From positions 1-48,980 of the forward strand of contig JAJPKD010000148.1 of the NCBI GenBank assembly GCA_021323895.1: a DNA stretch of 48,980 nucleotides. The letters run 5' to 3'. Below, piece after piece: positions 23,650-31,476 of this stretch (positions are counted from its first letter, which is position 1; every line of letters starts with the position of its first letter). The position numbers and the translations under genes were made by a program. Below the pieces are notes generated by a model. That model was not told the DNA's origin and did not search any database. It was given only the letters and a program-made list of their open reading frames with translations. This DNA is from Acidobacteriota bacterium. GTDB taxonomy: Bacteria; Acidobacteriota; Blastocatellia; Pyrinomonadales; Pyrinomonadaceae.

Positions 23650-25452
23650 TCATTCAACAATCTTCAGATGCAACTCTGCCAGCTGTTTTTGATCCACTTC
23701 GCCGGGCGCGTCAATCATCAAATCCTGCGCTGATGCAGTCTTCGGAAACGCCATCACGTCGCGAATGTTTTCCGTCGGCACCAGCACCATCAACGTCCGT
23801 TCGATGCCTGACGCAATGCCGCCGTGCGGTGGCGTTCCGTAAGCCAGCGCGTCAAGAAAGAATCCGAATCGTGCGCGCGCCATCTCTTCCGTCATGCCAA
23901 GCGCTTTGAAGACGAGCGCCTGGACGTCGCGTCGATGAATTCGAATTGAGCCGCCCGCGACTTCCACCCCGTTGATGACCGCGTCGTAAGCCTTGGCGCG
24001 AATCTGGCCGAACAATTCGGTTTCGCCATTCACCGCGCGTTCGAAAACTGGGACGTCTTCGTCCATGGGCGAGGTGAACGGATGATGCATCGAATAATAA
24101 CGGTCGTCGTCTTCGTGATACTCGAACATCGGAAACTCGGTAACCCACAGCGGCGCATAGACGCCTTCCGGAATTAGCTTTTCGCGTTTCGCGATTTCGT
24201 TTCGCAACGCGCCGAGACTCGCCGCTACCACATCCGATTTGGCGGCTACGATCAGCACGGCGTCGCCTTTTTGCGCGCCGGCAATTCCGGCGAGATCGAC
24301 TACCGTGTCATGGCCCAACGCCTTCAAAAGCGATGACGTGACTTCATCGCCGAGCTTGATCCAGGCGAGCGCTGACGCGCCGTATCGCTTCGCAAACTCT
24401 TGCAACTCGTCCAACACTTTGCGCGACATCGTGGCGCCGCCACCGACTACCAGACCTTTGATTTCGCCTTTCGCCGACAGCACTGACGCGTACGGCGCGA
24501 ACGTCGTTTCGGCGAGCGCTTCCGAAAAATCCTGCAACTCCATCCCTTCAATGCGCAGGTCAGGCTTGTCTGAGCCGAAGCGCCGCATCATCTCCGCAAA
24601 AGTGAACCGCGGAAACGGCGTCTGCAATTCAACGCCAATCAACTTGAAGATGCGCGCGAACAATCCTTCAACCAGCCGGTAAATTTGATCAGTCGTCGCG
24701 AAGCTCATCTCAACATCGAGCTGCGAAAACTCCGGCTGACGATCGGCGCGAAGATCTTCATCGCGAAAACAACGAGCGATCTGGTAGTACTTGTCCATGC
24801 CCGCAATCATGCAAATCTGTTTGAAGATTTGCGGCGATTGCGGCAGCGCAAAGAATTTTCCCGGCTGCACGCGCGACGGCACGATGTAATCGCGCGCGCC
24901 TTCAGGCGTCGATTTGATCAGGTTCGGCGTCTCGATATGCGTGAAGCCCTGCTCGTCCATGTATCGATTGATTTCCAAAATCATGCGATGACGCAGACGC
25001 AGGTTGGCCTGCAACTGCGACCGGCGCAGATCCAGGTAGCGATACTTCAGCCGCAGGTCTTCGCTCGCGAGCGTGTTGTCCGAAGCATCCAGTTGAAACG
25101 GCAACGGCCGCGCGTCGTTGAGAATGATTATCTCGCTCGCCTGGACTTCAACTTCCCCAGTGGCCAGCTTTGGATTGATTGAGTTTTCATCGCGCAGAAC
25201 GATTTCACCGATCGCGGCGACCACGTATTCGCCGCGGACTTCTTTCGCTTTTGCGTGAGCCTGTTCGGCCTTTTCCTGATTGACGACAATTTGCGTAATG
25301 GCGTCGCGATCCCGAAGATCGATGAAAGTCAGCGGCCCAAAGTCGCGCCGCCGCGCGCACCAACCCATCAGCGTCACACGCTGGCCGACATTCTCTTTGC
25401 GCAGCGCGCCGCATGAGTGAGTGCGTTCGAGGTTGTTAAGGTTTTCAATCAT
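23650..25452 (-). CDS. aspS: Aspartyl-tRNA synthetase
   Basis: The enzyme charges tRNA-Asp in the cytoplasm. The 600-aa protein (usual 580-600) has an OB-fold anticodon domain (residues about 1-110), the class II motifs (KYRYLDLRR; ARCFRDEDLRADRQPEF; GIASGIERTLMVL) and the bacterial GAD insertion (about 290-420). In the anticodon-binding loop RRRDFGPL, residue 38 is Phe. Leu here is linked with Asp-only enzymes and His with enzymes that also charge tRNA-Asn. So the specificity cannot be read off, and a GatCAB pathway may or may not exist. The minus-strand stop lies next to GACAATTGTC. Confidence 0.96.
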   Translation of the reverse strand: MIENLNNLERTHSCGALRKENVGQRVTLMGWCARRRDFGPLTFIDLRDRDAITQIVVNQEKAEQAHAKAKEVRGEYVVAAIGEIVLRDENSINPKLATGEVEVQASEIIILNDARPLPFQLDASDNTLASEDLRLKYRYLDLRRSQLQANLRLRHRMILEINRYMDEQGFTHIETPNLIKSTPEGARDYIVPSRVQPGKFFALPQSPQIFKQICMIAGMDKYYQIARCFRDEDLRADRQPEFSQLDVEMSFATTDQIYRLVEGLFARIFKLIGVELQTPFPRFTFAEMMRRFGSDKPDLRIEGMELQDFSEALAETTFAPYASVLSAKGEIKGLVVGGGATMSRKVLDELQEFAKRYGASALAWIKLGDEVTSSLLKALGHDTVVDLAGIAGAQKGDAVLIVAAKSDVVAASLGALRNEIAKREKLIPEGVYAPLWVTEFPMFEYHEDDDRYYSMHHPFTSPMDEDVPVFERAVNGETELFGQIRAKAYDAVINGVEVAGGSIRIHRRDVQALVFKALGMTEEMARARFGFFLDALAYGTPPHGGIASGIERTLMVLVPTENIRDVMAFPKTASAQDLMIDAPGEVDQKQLAELHLKIVE

Positions 25453-25535
25453 TTTGGAGTGCGGCGGCTTGACGCCGCTTTATCATTTTTCAGTTGGAGG
25501 TATTAAAAAGCGCCGTCAAGCCGGCGCACTCCAAA
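25453..25535. repeat. Palindrome family C copy 1 (GGAGTGCGGCGGCTTGACGC)
   Basis: Long inverted arms TTGGAGTGCGGCGGCTTGAC...CCGCTTT and AAAGCGCCGTCAAGCCGGCG...CTCCAA enclose about 24 bases. The element fills the whole gap between aspS and the SDR gene. A second copy is at 27239-27329. Confidence 0.75.
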
Positions 25536-26318
25536 TTAAGACACCACCGTTCCGCCATCCACATTAATCGCCTGGCCATTGATCCCCCGACCATCTTCGG
25601 ATGCGAGCAACACCGCCAGCGCCGCAACTTCTTCGGGTGTCACCAGGCGGTTTTGCGGACTCATTCGCTCAAGCATCTTCAGGGCATCGTCAGCCGATCG
25701 TCCGGTCTTCTCAACAATATTTTCGACACCCCGGGAAGTCATCTCGGTATCGACATAGCCTGGGCAAATTGCGTTCACCGTGATTCCCTGCATGGCAACT
25801 TCCAATGCAAGCGATCGCGTCAGGCCCAGCACGCCATGCTTCGACGCCGCATAAGCCGAGACATAGGGCGCGCCGGTCTTGCCGGCGATCGAAGCGATGT
25901 TGATGATGCGTCCCCAGCCACGCTCGATCATTTCCGGCAACGCCGCATGCGTGCAACGAAACGTGCCGCCGAGATTTGTGTCGAGGTGATCGACCCAGAA
26001 CTCCTCGTCGGTATTGACGAATAGCGAAGTGCGGGCGATCCCGGCATTATTCACCACGATGTCCGGTCCGCGACCAAACTTCTCTCTCGCGACTGCAAAC
26101 GCGTCGCGGACACTTTCGGAATTTCGTACGTCGCATTCGACGGCGATCGCATCAACATTGAATTGGTTCCGAACTTCCCCCACGACCTGATCAACCTGCT
26201 CGCGCGTGCGCGCCGCGACCGCGATGTTCGCGCCTTCGCGCGCAAACGCCAGCGCTATCGCGCGGCCGATGCTGCGTCCACCGCCGGTGATGAATGCGAG
26301 TCGATTTTGCAGTTTCAT
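25536..26318 (-). CDS. Short-chain dehydrogenase/reductase (FabG-like)
   Basis: This 260-aa NAD(P)-dependent oxidoreductase shows a variant cofactor motif TGGGRSIGRAIA. The catalytic set follows, with NNAGIA, Ser in INIASIAGK and YVSAYAASKHG (Tyr and Lys). CPGYVDTEM and a terminal GQAINVDGGTVVS end are also present, which is the FabG-type layout. In the benzoyl-CoA cluster it could oxidise a 3-hydroxyacyl-CoA intermediate of ring-cleavage products, but a fatty acid role is possible. It is the last gene in the leftward series box, tetR and crotonases, separated by repeats rather than tightly linked. Confidence 0.88.
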   Translation of the reverse strand: MKLQNRLAFITGGGRSIGRAIALAFAREGANIAVAARTREQVDQVVGEVRNQFNVDAIAVECDVRNSESVRDAFAVAREKFGRGPDIVVNNAGIARTSLFVNTDEEFWVDHLDTNLGGTFRCTHAALPEMIERGWGRIINIASIAGKTGAPYVSAYAASKHGVLGLTRSLALEVAMQGITVNAICPGYVDTEMTSRGVENIVEKTGRSADDALKMLERMSPQNRLVTPEEVAALAVLLASEDGRGINGQAINVDGGTVVS

Positions 26319-26348
26319 TCCTTGATGACCAATTAAAGCAAAATATCA

Positions 26349-26428
26349 GCCGCAGATAAACGCAGATTGACAGGGATAGAAATGCGATCTTGATTTCTTA
26401 TCAGCGTCGATCCGCGTTCATCCGCGGC
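26349..26428. repeat. Palindromic repeat, CGCAGAT/ATCCGCG family
   Basis: GCCGCAGATAAACGCAGATT pairs imperfectly with the end GATCCGCGTTCATCCGCGGC across about 40 bases. It is related to copies at 5422, 11613 and 28876. Confidence 0.65.
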
Positions 26429-26446
26429 CAATTCATTCGTGCCTGT

Positions 26447-27238
26447 TCACCTTCCGGTAAACTTCGGCGGCCGCTTCTCTAAAAACGCGCGCACGCCTTC
26501 GCGGCCGTCTTCCGACTCGAAGCACCGCAACTGTGCCTCGACTTCATATTGCAGCATCTGCCCCAACGTGTCGTGCTCGCTCGCGTAAACAGCGTGCTTG
26601 GCAGCGGCGATCGAAACCGCCGGCGCGTCACGCAAACGTTCGGCCAGTTTGCGCGTCTCCGCCACCAATTCTTCGGGAGGAACCACGTAATTCACCAGTC
26701 CGAGCTGCAAAGCCTTCTGCGCATCGATTGCATCGCCAAAAAAGAACAATTCGCACGCGATATTCGAGGGCACCATGCGCGGCAAAAAATATGTGCCGCC
26801 CCAATCCGGATGAAAGCCGAGCTTGACGAAAGATTGGCTGAACGTCGCGGTCGATGACGCAATGCGCAGATCGCAAGCGAGCGCGAGATTGAATCCGGCG
26901 CCGGCACACGCGCCTTCGATCGACCCGATCACCGGCTTGGTCATTTGTCTGATCGCCAGAATGACGCGCCGCGCTGCGCCCAACAGTCGCGCAAATTCTT
27001 CCGAATCTCCGCGCTCGACTAACTCAGCCATGAAGTTGACGTCGCCGCCGGCGCAGAAGGCGCGCCCGGCTCCATTCAATACGATCACGCGCACGTCAGG
27101 ATCGCTCCCCGCTTCTTCGAGAGTCTCAGCGAGATCGCGCCGCATGTGACCAAACAACGCGTTAAGTTTCTCCGGACGATTCAACGTGATCGTCACGATG
27201 CCGGAATCTTCGGTTACTTTGATTAGTTCTTCGGACAT
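26447..27238 (-). CDS. Crotonase-superfamily enzyme, PaaG-like
   Basis: This 263-aa enzyme has the crotonase fold with oxyanion-hole motifs AFCAGGDV and EGACAGAGF. The segment SFVKLGFHPDWGGTYFLPR replaces the Glu of typical hydratases at the place where PaaG-type isomerases hold an Asp. The final CFESEDGREGVRAFLEKRPPKF is usual. PaaG isomerises a ring-epoxide to an oxepin in phenylacetate breakdown, and such enzymes also act as delta3-delta2 enoyl-CoA isomerases. Next to boxB and boxC, isomerisation of unsaturated adipyl-CoA products is plausible. It is transcribed with the rest of the leftward cluster. Confidence 0.87.
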   Translation of the reverse strand: MSEELIKVTEDSGIVTITLNRPEKLNALFGHMRRDLAETLEEAGSDPDVRVIVLNGAGRAFCAGGDVNFMAELVERGDSEEFARLLGAARRVILAIRQMTKPVIGSIEGACAGAGFNLALACDLRIASSTATFSQSFVKLGFHPDWGGTYFLPRMVPSNIACELFFFGDAIDAQKALQLGLVNYVVPPEELVAETRKLAERLRDAPAVSIAAAKHAVYASEHDTLGQMLQYEVEAQLRCFESEDGREGVRAFLEKRPPKFTGR

Positions 27239-27329
27239 TTTTGGGGTGCGCTGGCTTGACGGCGCTTTTCATTTGCGGCTTGGATCTACGAAAGAATTAC
27301 AAAGCGGCGTCAAGCCGCCGCACTCCAAA
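27239..27329. repeat. Palindrome family C copy 2
   Basis: Arms GGGGTGCGCTGGCTTGACGG and CGGCGTCAAGCCGCCGCACT share the sequence of the copy at 25453-25535. It also fills a complete gap between two genes. Confidence 0.75.
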
Positions 27330-27330
27330 T

Positions 27331-28143
27331 TTACTTTCCTTTGAATTCTGCTTTTCGCTTATTCACGTACGCTTCCAATCCCTCTTTCGCGTCTTCTGAT
27401 TGAAACAGCAACTGCTGAAGCTCCCGCTCAAGTGCCAACCCCGTTTCGAAAGGAATCTCTGCGCCCGTCTGCACCGCACGTTTGATGCGACCCACGGCGC
27501 GTGAAGCTTTGTTCGGCGTCGTGAACTGGCTGGCATAATCCATGACTTGCTTCATGAATGACTCGGTCGTGTCGCCAACAAAAAGACGATTAACCAAGCC
27601 AAGTTCCCGACCGACTTCGAAATCAAACAACTCTCCCGCGGCCATCAACTCGATCGCTTTCGATTTGCCAACGATGCGCGATAGGCGTTGCGTACCACCC
27701 GTTCCCGGCAGCACGCCGAGCGAAACTTCCGGCAAACCCATCTTGCCTGCGCCGCGACGCGCGATGCGAATGTCGGCCGCCATCGCCACTTCCAAGCCGC
27801 CGCCGACGCAATGGCCATTGATCGCCGCGATGACGAGCTTCGGCGTCTGCTCCAGACGATTCAGCGTCTCGTTCGCGTGCAAACAAAAATAATATTTGAA
27901 TTCAGGCGTGACTTCGCCAAGCATCGCGATGTTCGCGCCCGCGCAGAAGAATTTTTCGCCCGCACCGGTGATGACGATTACTTGCACGCTCTCGTCCATA
28001 CGCGCATTGAGAATGCACGCATCGAGCTGCTGCATCATCTCGTAAGAATAGGTATTCGCCGGCGGATCGTTGAGTGTGATCAGCGCAATACCTGAATCAA
28101 CGGCGTATTCGATCAACTGCTTTTGGACCAATTGTGTTGACAT
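27331..28143 (-). CDS. Enoyl-CoA hydratase family protein
   Basis: This 270-aa crotonase has motifs KFFCAGANIAMLG and NGHCVGGGLEVAMAADIRIA (oxyanion hole). Its catalytic loop GKMGLPEVSLGVLPGTGGTQRL has the Glu of true hydratases. It closely resembles the N-terminal half of BoxC in this window, which shows the same FCAGANIYMLG and LPEVPLLGVLPGTGG pattern, so it may have arisen from the same stock. A beta-oxidation-like hydratase role in the benzoyl-CoA lower pathway fits. The ATG at 28143 is chosen over one at 28155. It starts 25 bp downstream of the TetR stop codon. Confidence 0.87.
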   Translation of the reverse strand: MSTQLVQKQLIEYAVDSGIALITLNDPPANTYSYEMMQQLDACILNARMDESVQVIVITGAGEKFFCAGANIAMLGEVTPEFKYYFCLHANETLNRLEQTPKLVIAAINGHCVGGGLEVAMAADIRIARRGAGKMGLPEVSLGVLPGTGGTQRLSRIVGKSKAIELMAAGELFDFEVGRELGLVNRLFVGDTTESFMKQVMDYASQFTTPNKASRAVGRIKRAVQTGAEIPFETGLALERELQQLLFQSEDAKEGLEAYVNKRKAEFKGK

Positions 28144-28167
28144 ACATGCCTGCAATTGAGCGTAGGA

Positions 28168-28863
28168 CTAAGCGGTGCGCCAGACGCTAATCTTCTCAGT
28201 CGAACGCGCCGTCGGCATCGCAAGATGTTCATCTGAGGCAGAGAGAAAACCTTTCAAGAACAGCCGCGTAATATTATCGACGAGTTGGGTTACCGACAAC
28301 TTGCCGCGCGGATCGTACCAGTTGTAGATCCAGTTCATCATTCCGAAAAGCGCGTAAGTGGCGACAGTAAGATCAACCCGCCCATTCGCGCGCGCAGAAG
28401 CGACACGTAAGCTGCCTAACGGTCTGGCTTCTGCATTCTGAATCTCGCGCAATATCTTGCGCGCGAGCTTTGCGTACTCTTCCTTTTTTGTCGAAACATG
28501 CTTGTGCAAATCGCCTGCAAGCGATTCGGCTTCGTGCGAGAGCACTTTCATTTCAGCCATGTTGGCTGCAAAAAACGACAGATGATTGTCGATGAAGATG
28601 CGCAGCTTTTCGAACGGATCGTCAACGCCCTGCACACGCTCTTCCAATCGTTCCAACACGCGTCCAAAACAATGATCCTGAATCAGAAACAGCAGCTCTT
28701 CTTTCGACTCGCAGTAGTGATACAAGCCGGCGAGGCTCACGCCGGTCGCGCGCGAAATGTCGCGCATCGAAGTCGAGTGATAACTCTTCTCGGCAAAGAT
28801 GCGCGCGGACGTGCGCAGAATGTGCTCGAGTTTCTGATCGTAGCGACTGAGGTCGTTGTTCAT
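28168..28863 (-). CDS. TetR-family transcriptional regulator
   Basis: This 231-aa protein has an N-terminal TetR helix-turn-helix (residues about 12-60: ILRTSARIFAEKSYHSTSMR and TGVSLAGLYHYCESKEELL). A helical ligand domain follows, with a variable C-terminal tail. Such regulators of acyl-CoA pathways are released from DNA by acyl-CoA ligands. Its place within the box cluster and a PaaR-like palindrome upstream of boxC (32205-32222) suggest that it controls the cluster with benzoyl-CoA or a related acyl-CoA as signal. That link is inference. It lies between boxB and the two crotonase genes, probably in the same transcript. Confidence 0.87.
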   Translation of the reverse strand: MNNDLSRYDQKLEHILRTSARIFAEKSYHSTSMRDISRATGVSLAGLYHYCESKEELLFLIQDHCFGRVLERLEERVQGVDDPFEKLRIFIDNHLSFFAANMAEMKVLSHEAESLAGDLHKHVSTKKEEYAKLARKILREIQNAEARPLGSLRVASARANGRVDLTVATYALFGMMNWIYNWYDPRGKLSVTQLVDNITRLFLKGFLSASDEHLAMPTARSTEKISVWRTA

Positions 28864-28875
28864 GTCGAAAAATTT

Positions 28876-28976
28876 GCCGCAGAAGAACGCGGATTCACGT
28901 GGATTGAAGCCAAACGAATACTCGCGGCTGTTTTGGACGATGTTCGGATCCGCGCCGATCTGTGTTAATCCGCGGC
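28876..28976. repeat. Palindromic repeat, CGCAGAT/ATCCGCG family (diverged)
   Basis: GCCGCAGAAGAACGCGGATT at the left and GATCTGTGTTAATCCGCGGC at the right form an imperfect inverted pair between boxB and tetR. Confidence 0.55.
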
Positions 28977-28979
28977 CAA

Positions 28980-30380
28980 TTAAAGCCTCACATACTCAAA
29001 CTCAAACGGCTTGCCCTTGATGCCCGATGTGGGTGGCGCGATCCAGTTCGCGATCTTGCCAACTTCCGTCACCGGCTTCATCAAGCTACCGACATATTCA
29101 CGATCTTCCTTCGTCGGCAGCCATTCCGATTTCTTCGCTTCAAATTCTTCCTTTGAAATCAGATTGCCGTCGAGATCCAAATTATGTCCCGCGTATTCAC
29201 CGACGTGACGATGAAAACGAATGTTCGGTAGAAACAGTCGCTGCGACATACCTTCATCCGTTAGAGCCTTGTTCCAACGCGCCAAGCCCTTCTCGCAATC
29301 CTTCACGTATTCGCCGCGCAGAATTTCATTCAAAGCATTGCGCAAAGGCACTTCGCGCGGCACGAGCTTCCCATTCTCAACCACCATCATCGTGAACGAA
29401 CCTTCGGCTGCGATGTGATCGGTGTACTGCTCCTGCTCTTTGAATCTTCCTTTCAAGCCTGCCGCAAAAAAATCGGCTGAGTTAGAACTAATTTCGCCGC
29501 CAAATAAATCGAGCGAATAGCTGAACCAAAAGTTGATGTACTTCTGCACGATGTCGAGCGGAATGCCGCCGACTTCACGCACGTCTTCGTTCTCTTTCAT
29601 CAACTGCGCCGTGCGTTTGACGACGCGGCTCAACCCGGTGTCGCCGACAAACATGTGATGCTCTTCTTCGGTCAACATAAACTTGCACGTGCGCGCCAAT
29701 GGTTCGAACCCCGATTCAGCCAGCGCCGACAATTGATACTTGCCATCGCGATCCGTGAACATCGTGAACGCGTAGAAATTCAACCAGTCGTCGCACGGCT
29801 GATTGAAAGCTTCGAGGATGCTCGGCTTGTCCGGATTGCCGCTGCGCCGTTCGAGCAACGCATCGGCTTCGTCACGACCATCGCGCCCAAAGTACGCGTG
29901 CAGCAGATAGACCATCGCCCACAGGTGACGCCCTTCTTCAACGTTCACCTGAAACAGATTGCGCAGGTCGTAAAGCGATGGACACGTCGCGCCCAGACGC
30001 CGCTGTTGTTCGACTGAAGCCGGCTCGGTATCGCCCTGCGTGACGATGATGCGTCGCAAGGCGTTGCGAAACTCGCCGGGCACTTCCTGATAAGCCGGCG
30101 CGCCGAAGTTATCGCCAAAGCCAACCTTGGCGTCCGGCTGCGCTGGCTCAAGAAAAATGCCCCAGCGATATTCGGGCATCTTCACGTAATCAAAATGCGC
30201 CCAGCCCTCACTGCCGACATCGATGGCGGTCCGCAGCCACACGTCCTTTTCCTGAAAGCCTTCCGGCCCCATGTCGTGCCACCACGAAAGAAAATTCGGC
30301 AGCCATTTTTCCAGCGCGCGCTGGAGACGCTTGTCTTCGCTCAAGTTAACGTTATTTGGTATTCGTTCGTTGAGATTCAT
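28980..30380 (-). CDS. boxB: Benzoyl-CoA 2,3-epoxidase, oxygenase component BoxB
   Basis: BoxB is a diiron enzyme that uses O2 and electrons from BoxA to form 2,3-epoxybenzoyl-CoA. The 466-aa protein (usual about 470) shows the two helical ligand sites NVEEGRHLWAMVYLL and LTEEEHHMFVGDTG, and conserved stretches LPNFLSWWHDMGPEGFQ and WGIFLEPAQPDAKVGFGDNF. No BoxA reductase is seen in the window, so electrons must come from elsewhere. It lies 70 bp after the boxC C-terminal half. The gap is a cloverleaf-like palindrome (30397-30446). Confidence 0.95.
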   Translation of the reverse strand: MNLNERIPNNVNLSEDKRLQRALEKWLPNFLSWWHDMGPEGFQEKDVWLRTAIDVGSEGWAHFDYVKMPEYRWGIFLEPAQPDAKVGFGDNFGAPAYQEVPGEFRNALRRIIVTQGDTEPASVEQQRRLGATCPSLYDLRNLFQVNVEEGRHLWAMVYLLHAYFGRDGRDEADALLERRSGNPDKPSILEAFNQPCDDWLNFYAFTMFTDRDGKYQLSALAESGFEPLARTCKFMLTEEEHHMFVGDTGLSRVVKRTAQLMKENEDVREVGGIPLDIVQKYINFWFSYSLDLFGGEISSNSADFFAAGLKGRFKEQEQYTDHIAAEGSFTMMVVENGKLVPREVPLRNALNEILRGEYVKDCEKGLARWNKALTDEGMSQRLFLPNIRFHRHVGEYAGHNLDLDGNLISKEEFEAKKSEWLPTKEDREYVGSLMKPVTEVGKIANWIAPPTSGIKGKPFEFEYVRL

Positions 30381-30396
30381 TAAAATAAGTTCCCTC

Positions 30397-30446
30397 GTTT
30401 AGCGGCGGGCGTCGCCCGCCGACGAGGGCAACGCCCTCGTCTAAAC
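30397..30446. repeat. Three-stem palindrome between boxC and boxB
   Basis: GTTTAG and CTAAAC close a structure holding two perfect hairpins, GGCGGGC-GTC-GCCCGCC (30404-30420) and GAGGGC-AAC-GCCCTC (30424-30438). It may act as a processing or transcript-stability element between the two coding regions. Confidence 0.6.
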
Positions 30447-30450
30447 ATTG

Positions 30451-31389
30451 CTAGGTTCGTTTGTAATCGAATTTTGCCTGCGTCGGCTTGCCGTAATTGG
30501 TCAACGCGCCGTTCGGGCCAACAGCATTCGGTCGTTGGAAGATCCAGTTCTGCCAAGCCGTCAGGCGACCATAAATCTTCGTGTCCATCGTTTCCGGTCC
30601 GGCGAATCGCAGCGATGCCTCCATGCCGGTCAGCGCATCAGGCGAAAGCGAAGTGCGCTCTTCAATGGCCAAACGAATCTCGTCGTCCCAATCGAGATCG
30701 TCCGGCGCGAATGTCACCAGACCGGCGGCTTCCGCTGCCTCAGTGTCGAACGATCCTTCGTGCGCAAACGCCTCATAAGCTTTCTTTGGTTCAGCGAGAA
30801 ACCGAGACTCCAGTCGCGTCAACCCGTTGCTCATCGGAAACGCACCCGGATTCAATTCGCTCAGCGCGACTTCCACCCGTTCATCAGGATTATTCAGCAT
30901 GTAGCCGCGATCGGAAGCGAGCACCAACTCGAACAGGTTGCCGGCAAAGCAACTGCCAGGTTCCATGATCGCGAAGAAACTCTTCGCCGTGAGGTCTAAG
31001 CGGCGAAGCGTACGCGCCATTAACAAGATGATTTCGCGAACGAGCCAGTTGTCGCGGTTGGCGGCGAGTTCTGCATCACGATCCAAAACATTCTGAATGT
31101 CGCCTTGTGTGCGCACGCAAACCAGGCCAATCTCGGGTTCATTAACGCGCAGATACAACAGAGCATCATCAAGCTCACGGTAAGCGCGCAACGGCCAATA
31201 CTCATCACCCATCCGCTGAATCTCGTCAGCGTTTTTCTGCGGCCAGCACTCTGGCCCGCGCATCGTCAGATCGACATATCTTTTGTCGCGGTGAAATTTC
31301 AGCGAGACGTATTTGTAATCCCGCGTGTCGTCGGTCGACTCGACGTGCAAAGGACTAAGTTTGATTCCGCTTTGTGGGAGCGCAGGCAT
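30451..31389 (-). CDS. boxC: BoxC C-terminal half (2,3-epoxybenzoyl-CoA dihydrolase), separated by stop
   Basis: This part (312 aa from ATG 31389) carries the second crotonase-like domain of BoxC, with DYKYVSLKFHRDKRYVDLTM, GSCFAGNLFELVLASDRGYM and the final GRLTAWQNWIFQRPNAVG. BoxC opens the epoxide ring with two water molecules and releases formate. In this frame the codons continue upstream without a stop to 31476 (AIDEWVAQIVNSRGG...), where a TAA at 31477-31479 ends the N-terminal half. The ATG at 31389 lies inside a palindromic repeat, so translation from it may be accidental. Sum of both parts and linker is about 560 codons, the normal BoxC length. Confidence 0.85.
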   Translation of the reverse strand: MPALPQSGIKLSPLHVESTDDTRDYKYVSLKFHRDKRYVDLTMRGPECWPQKNADEIQRMGDEYWPLRAYRELDDALLYLRVNEPEIGLVCVRTQGDIQNVLDRDAELAANRDNWLVREIILLMARTLRRLDLTAKSFFAIMEPGSCFAGNLFELVLASDRGYMLNNPDERVEVALSELNPGAFPMSNGLTRLESRFLAEPKKAYEAFAHEGSFDTEAAEAAGLVTFAPDDLDWDDEIRLAIEERTSLSPDALTGMEASLRFAGPETMDTKIYGRLTAWQNWIFQRPNAVGPNGALTNYGKPTQAKFDYKRT

Positions 31390-31427
31390 CCCTGCCTGCG
31401 GGTCGCCGGCATCCTTGCCGGACCCTC
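31377..31427. repeat. Palindromic repeat inserted in frame in boxC
   Basis: Two linked palindromes, GCAGGCATCCCTGCCTGC (31382-31399) and GCCGGCATCCTTGCCGG (31405-31421), lie between the two crotonase domains. They encode a linker around GKDAGDPQAGMPALPQ that I do not recall in BoxC proteins. Confidence 0.7.
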
Positions 31428-31476
31428 CATCACCGCCGCGCGAATTAACAATTTGCGCTACCCACTCATCGATCGC

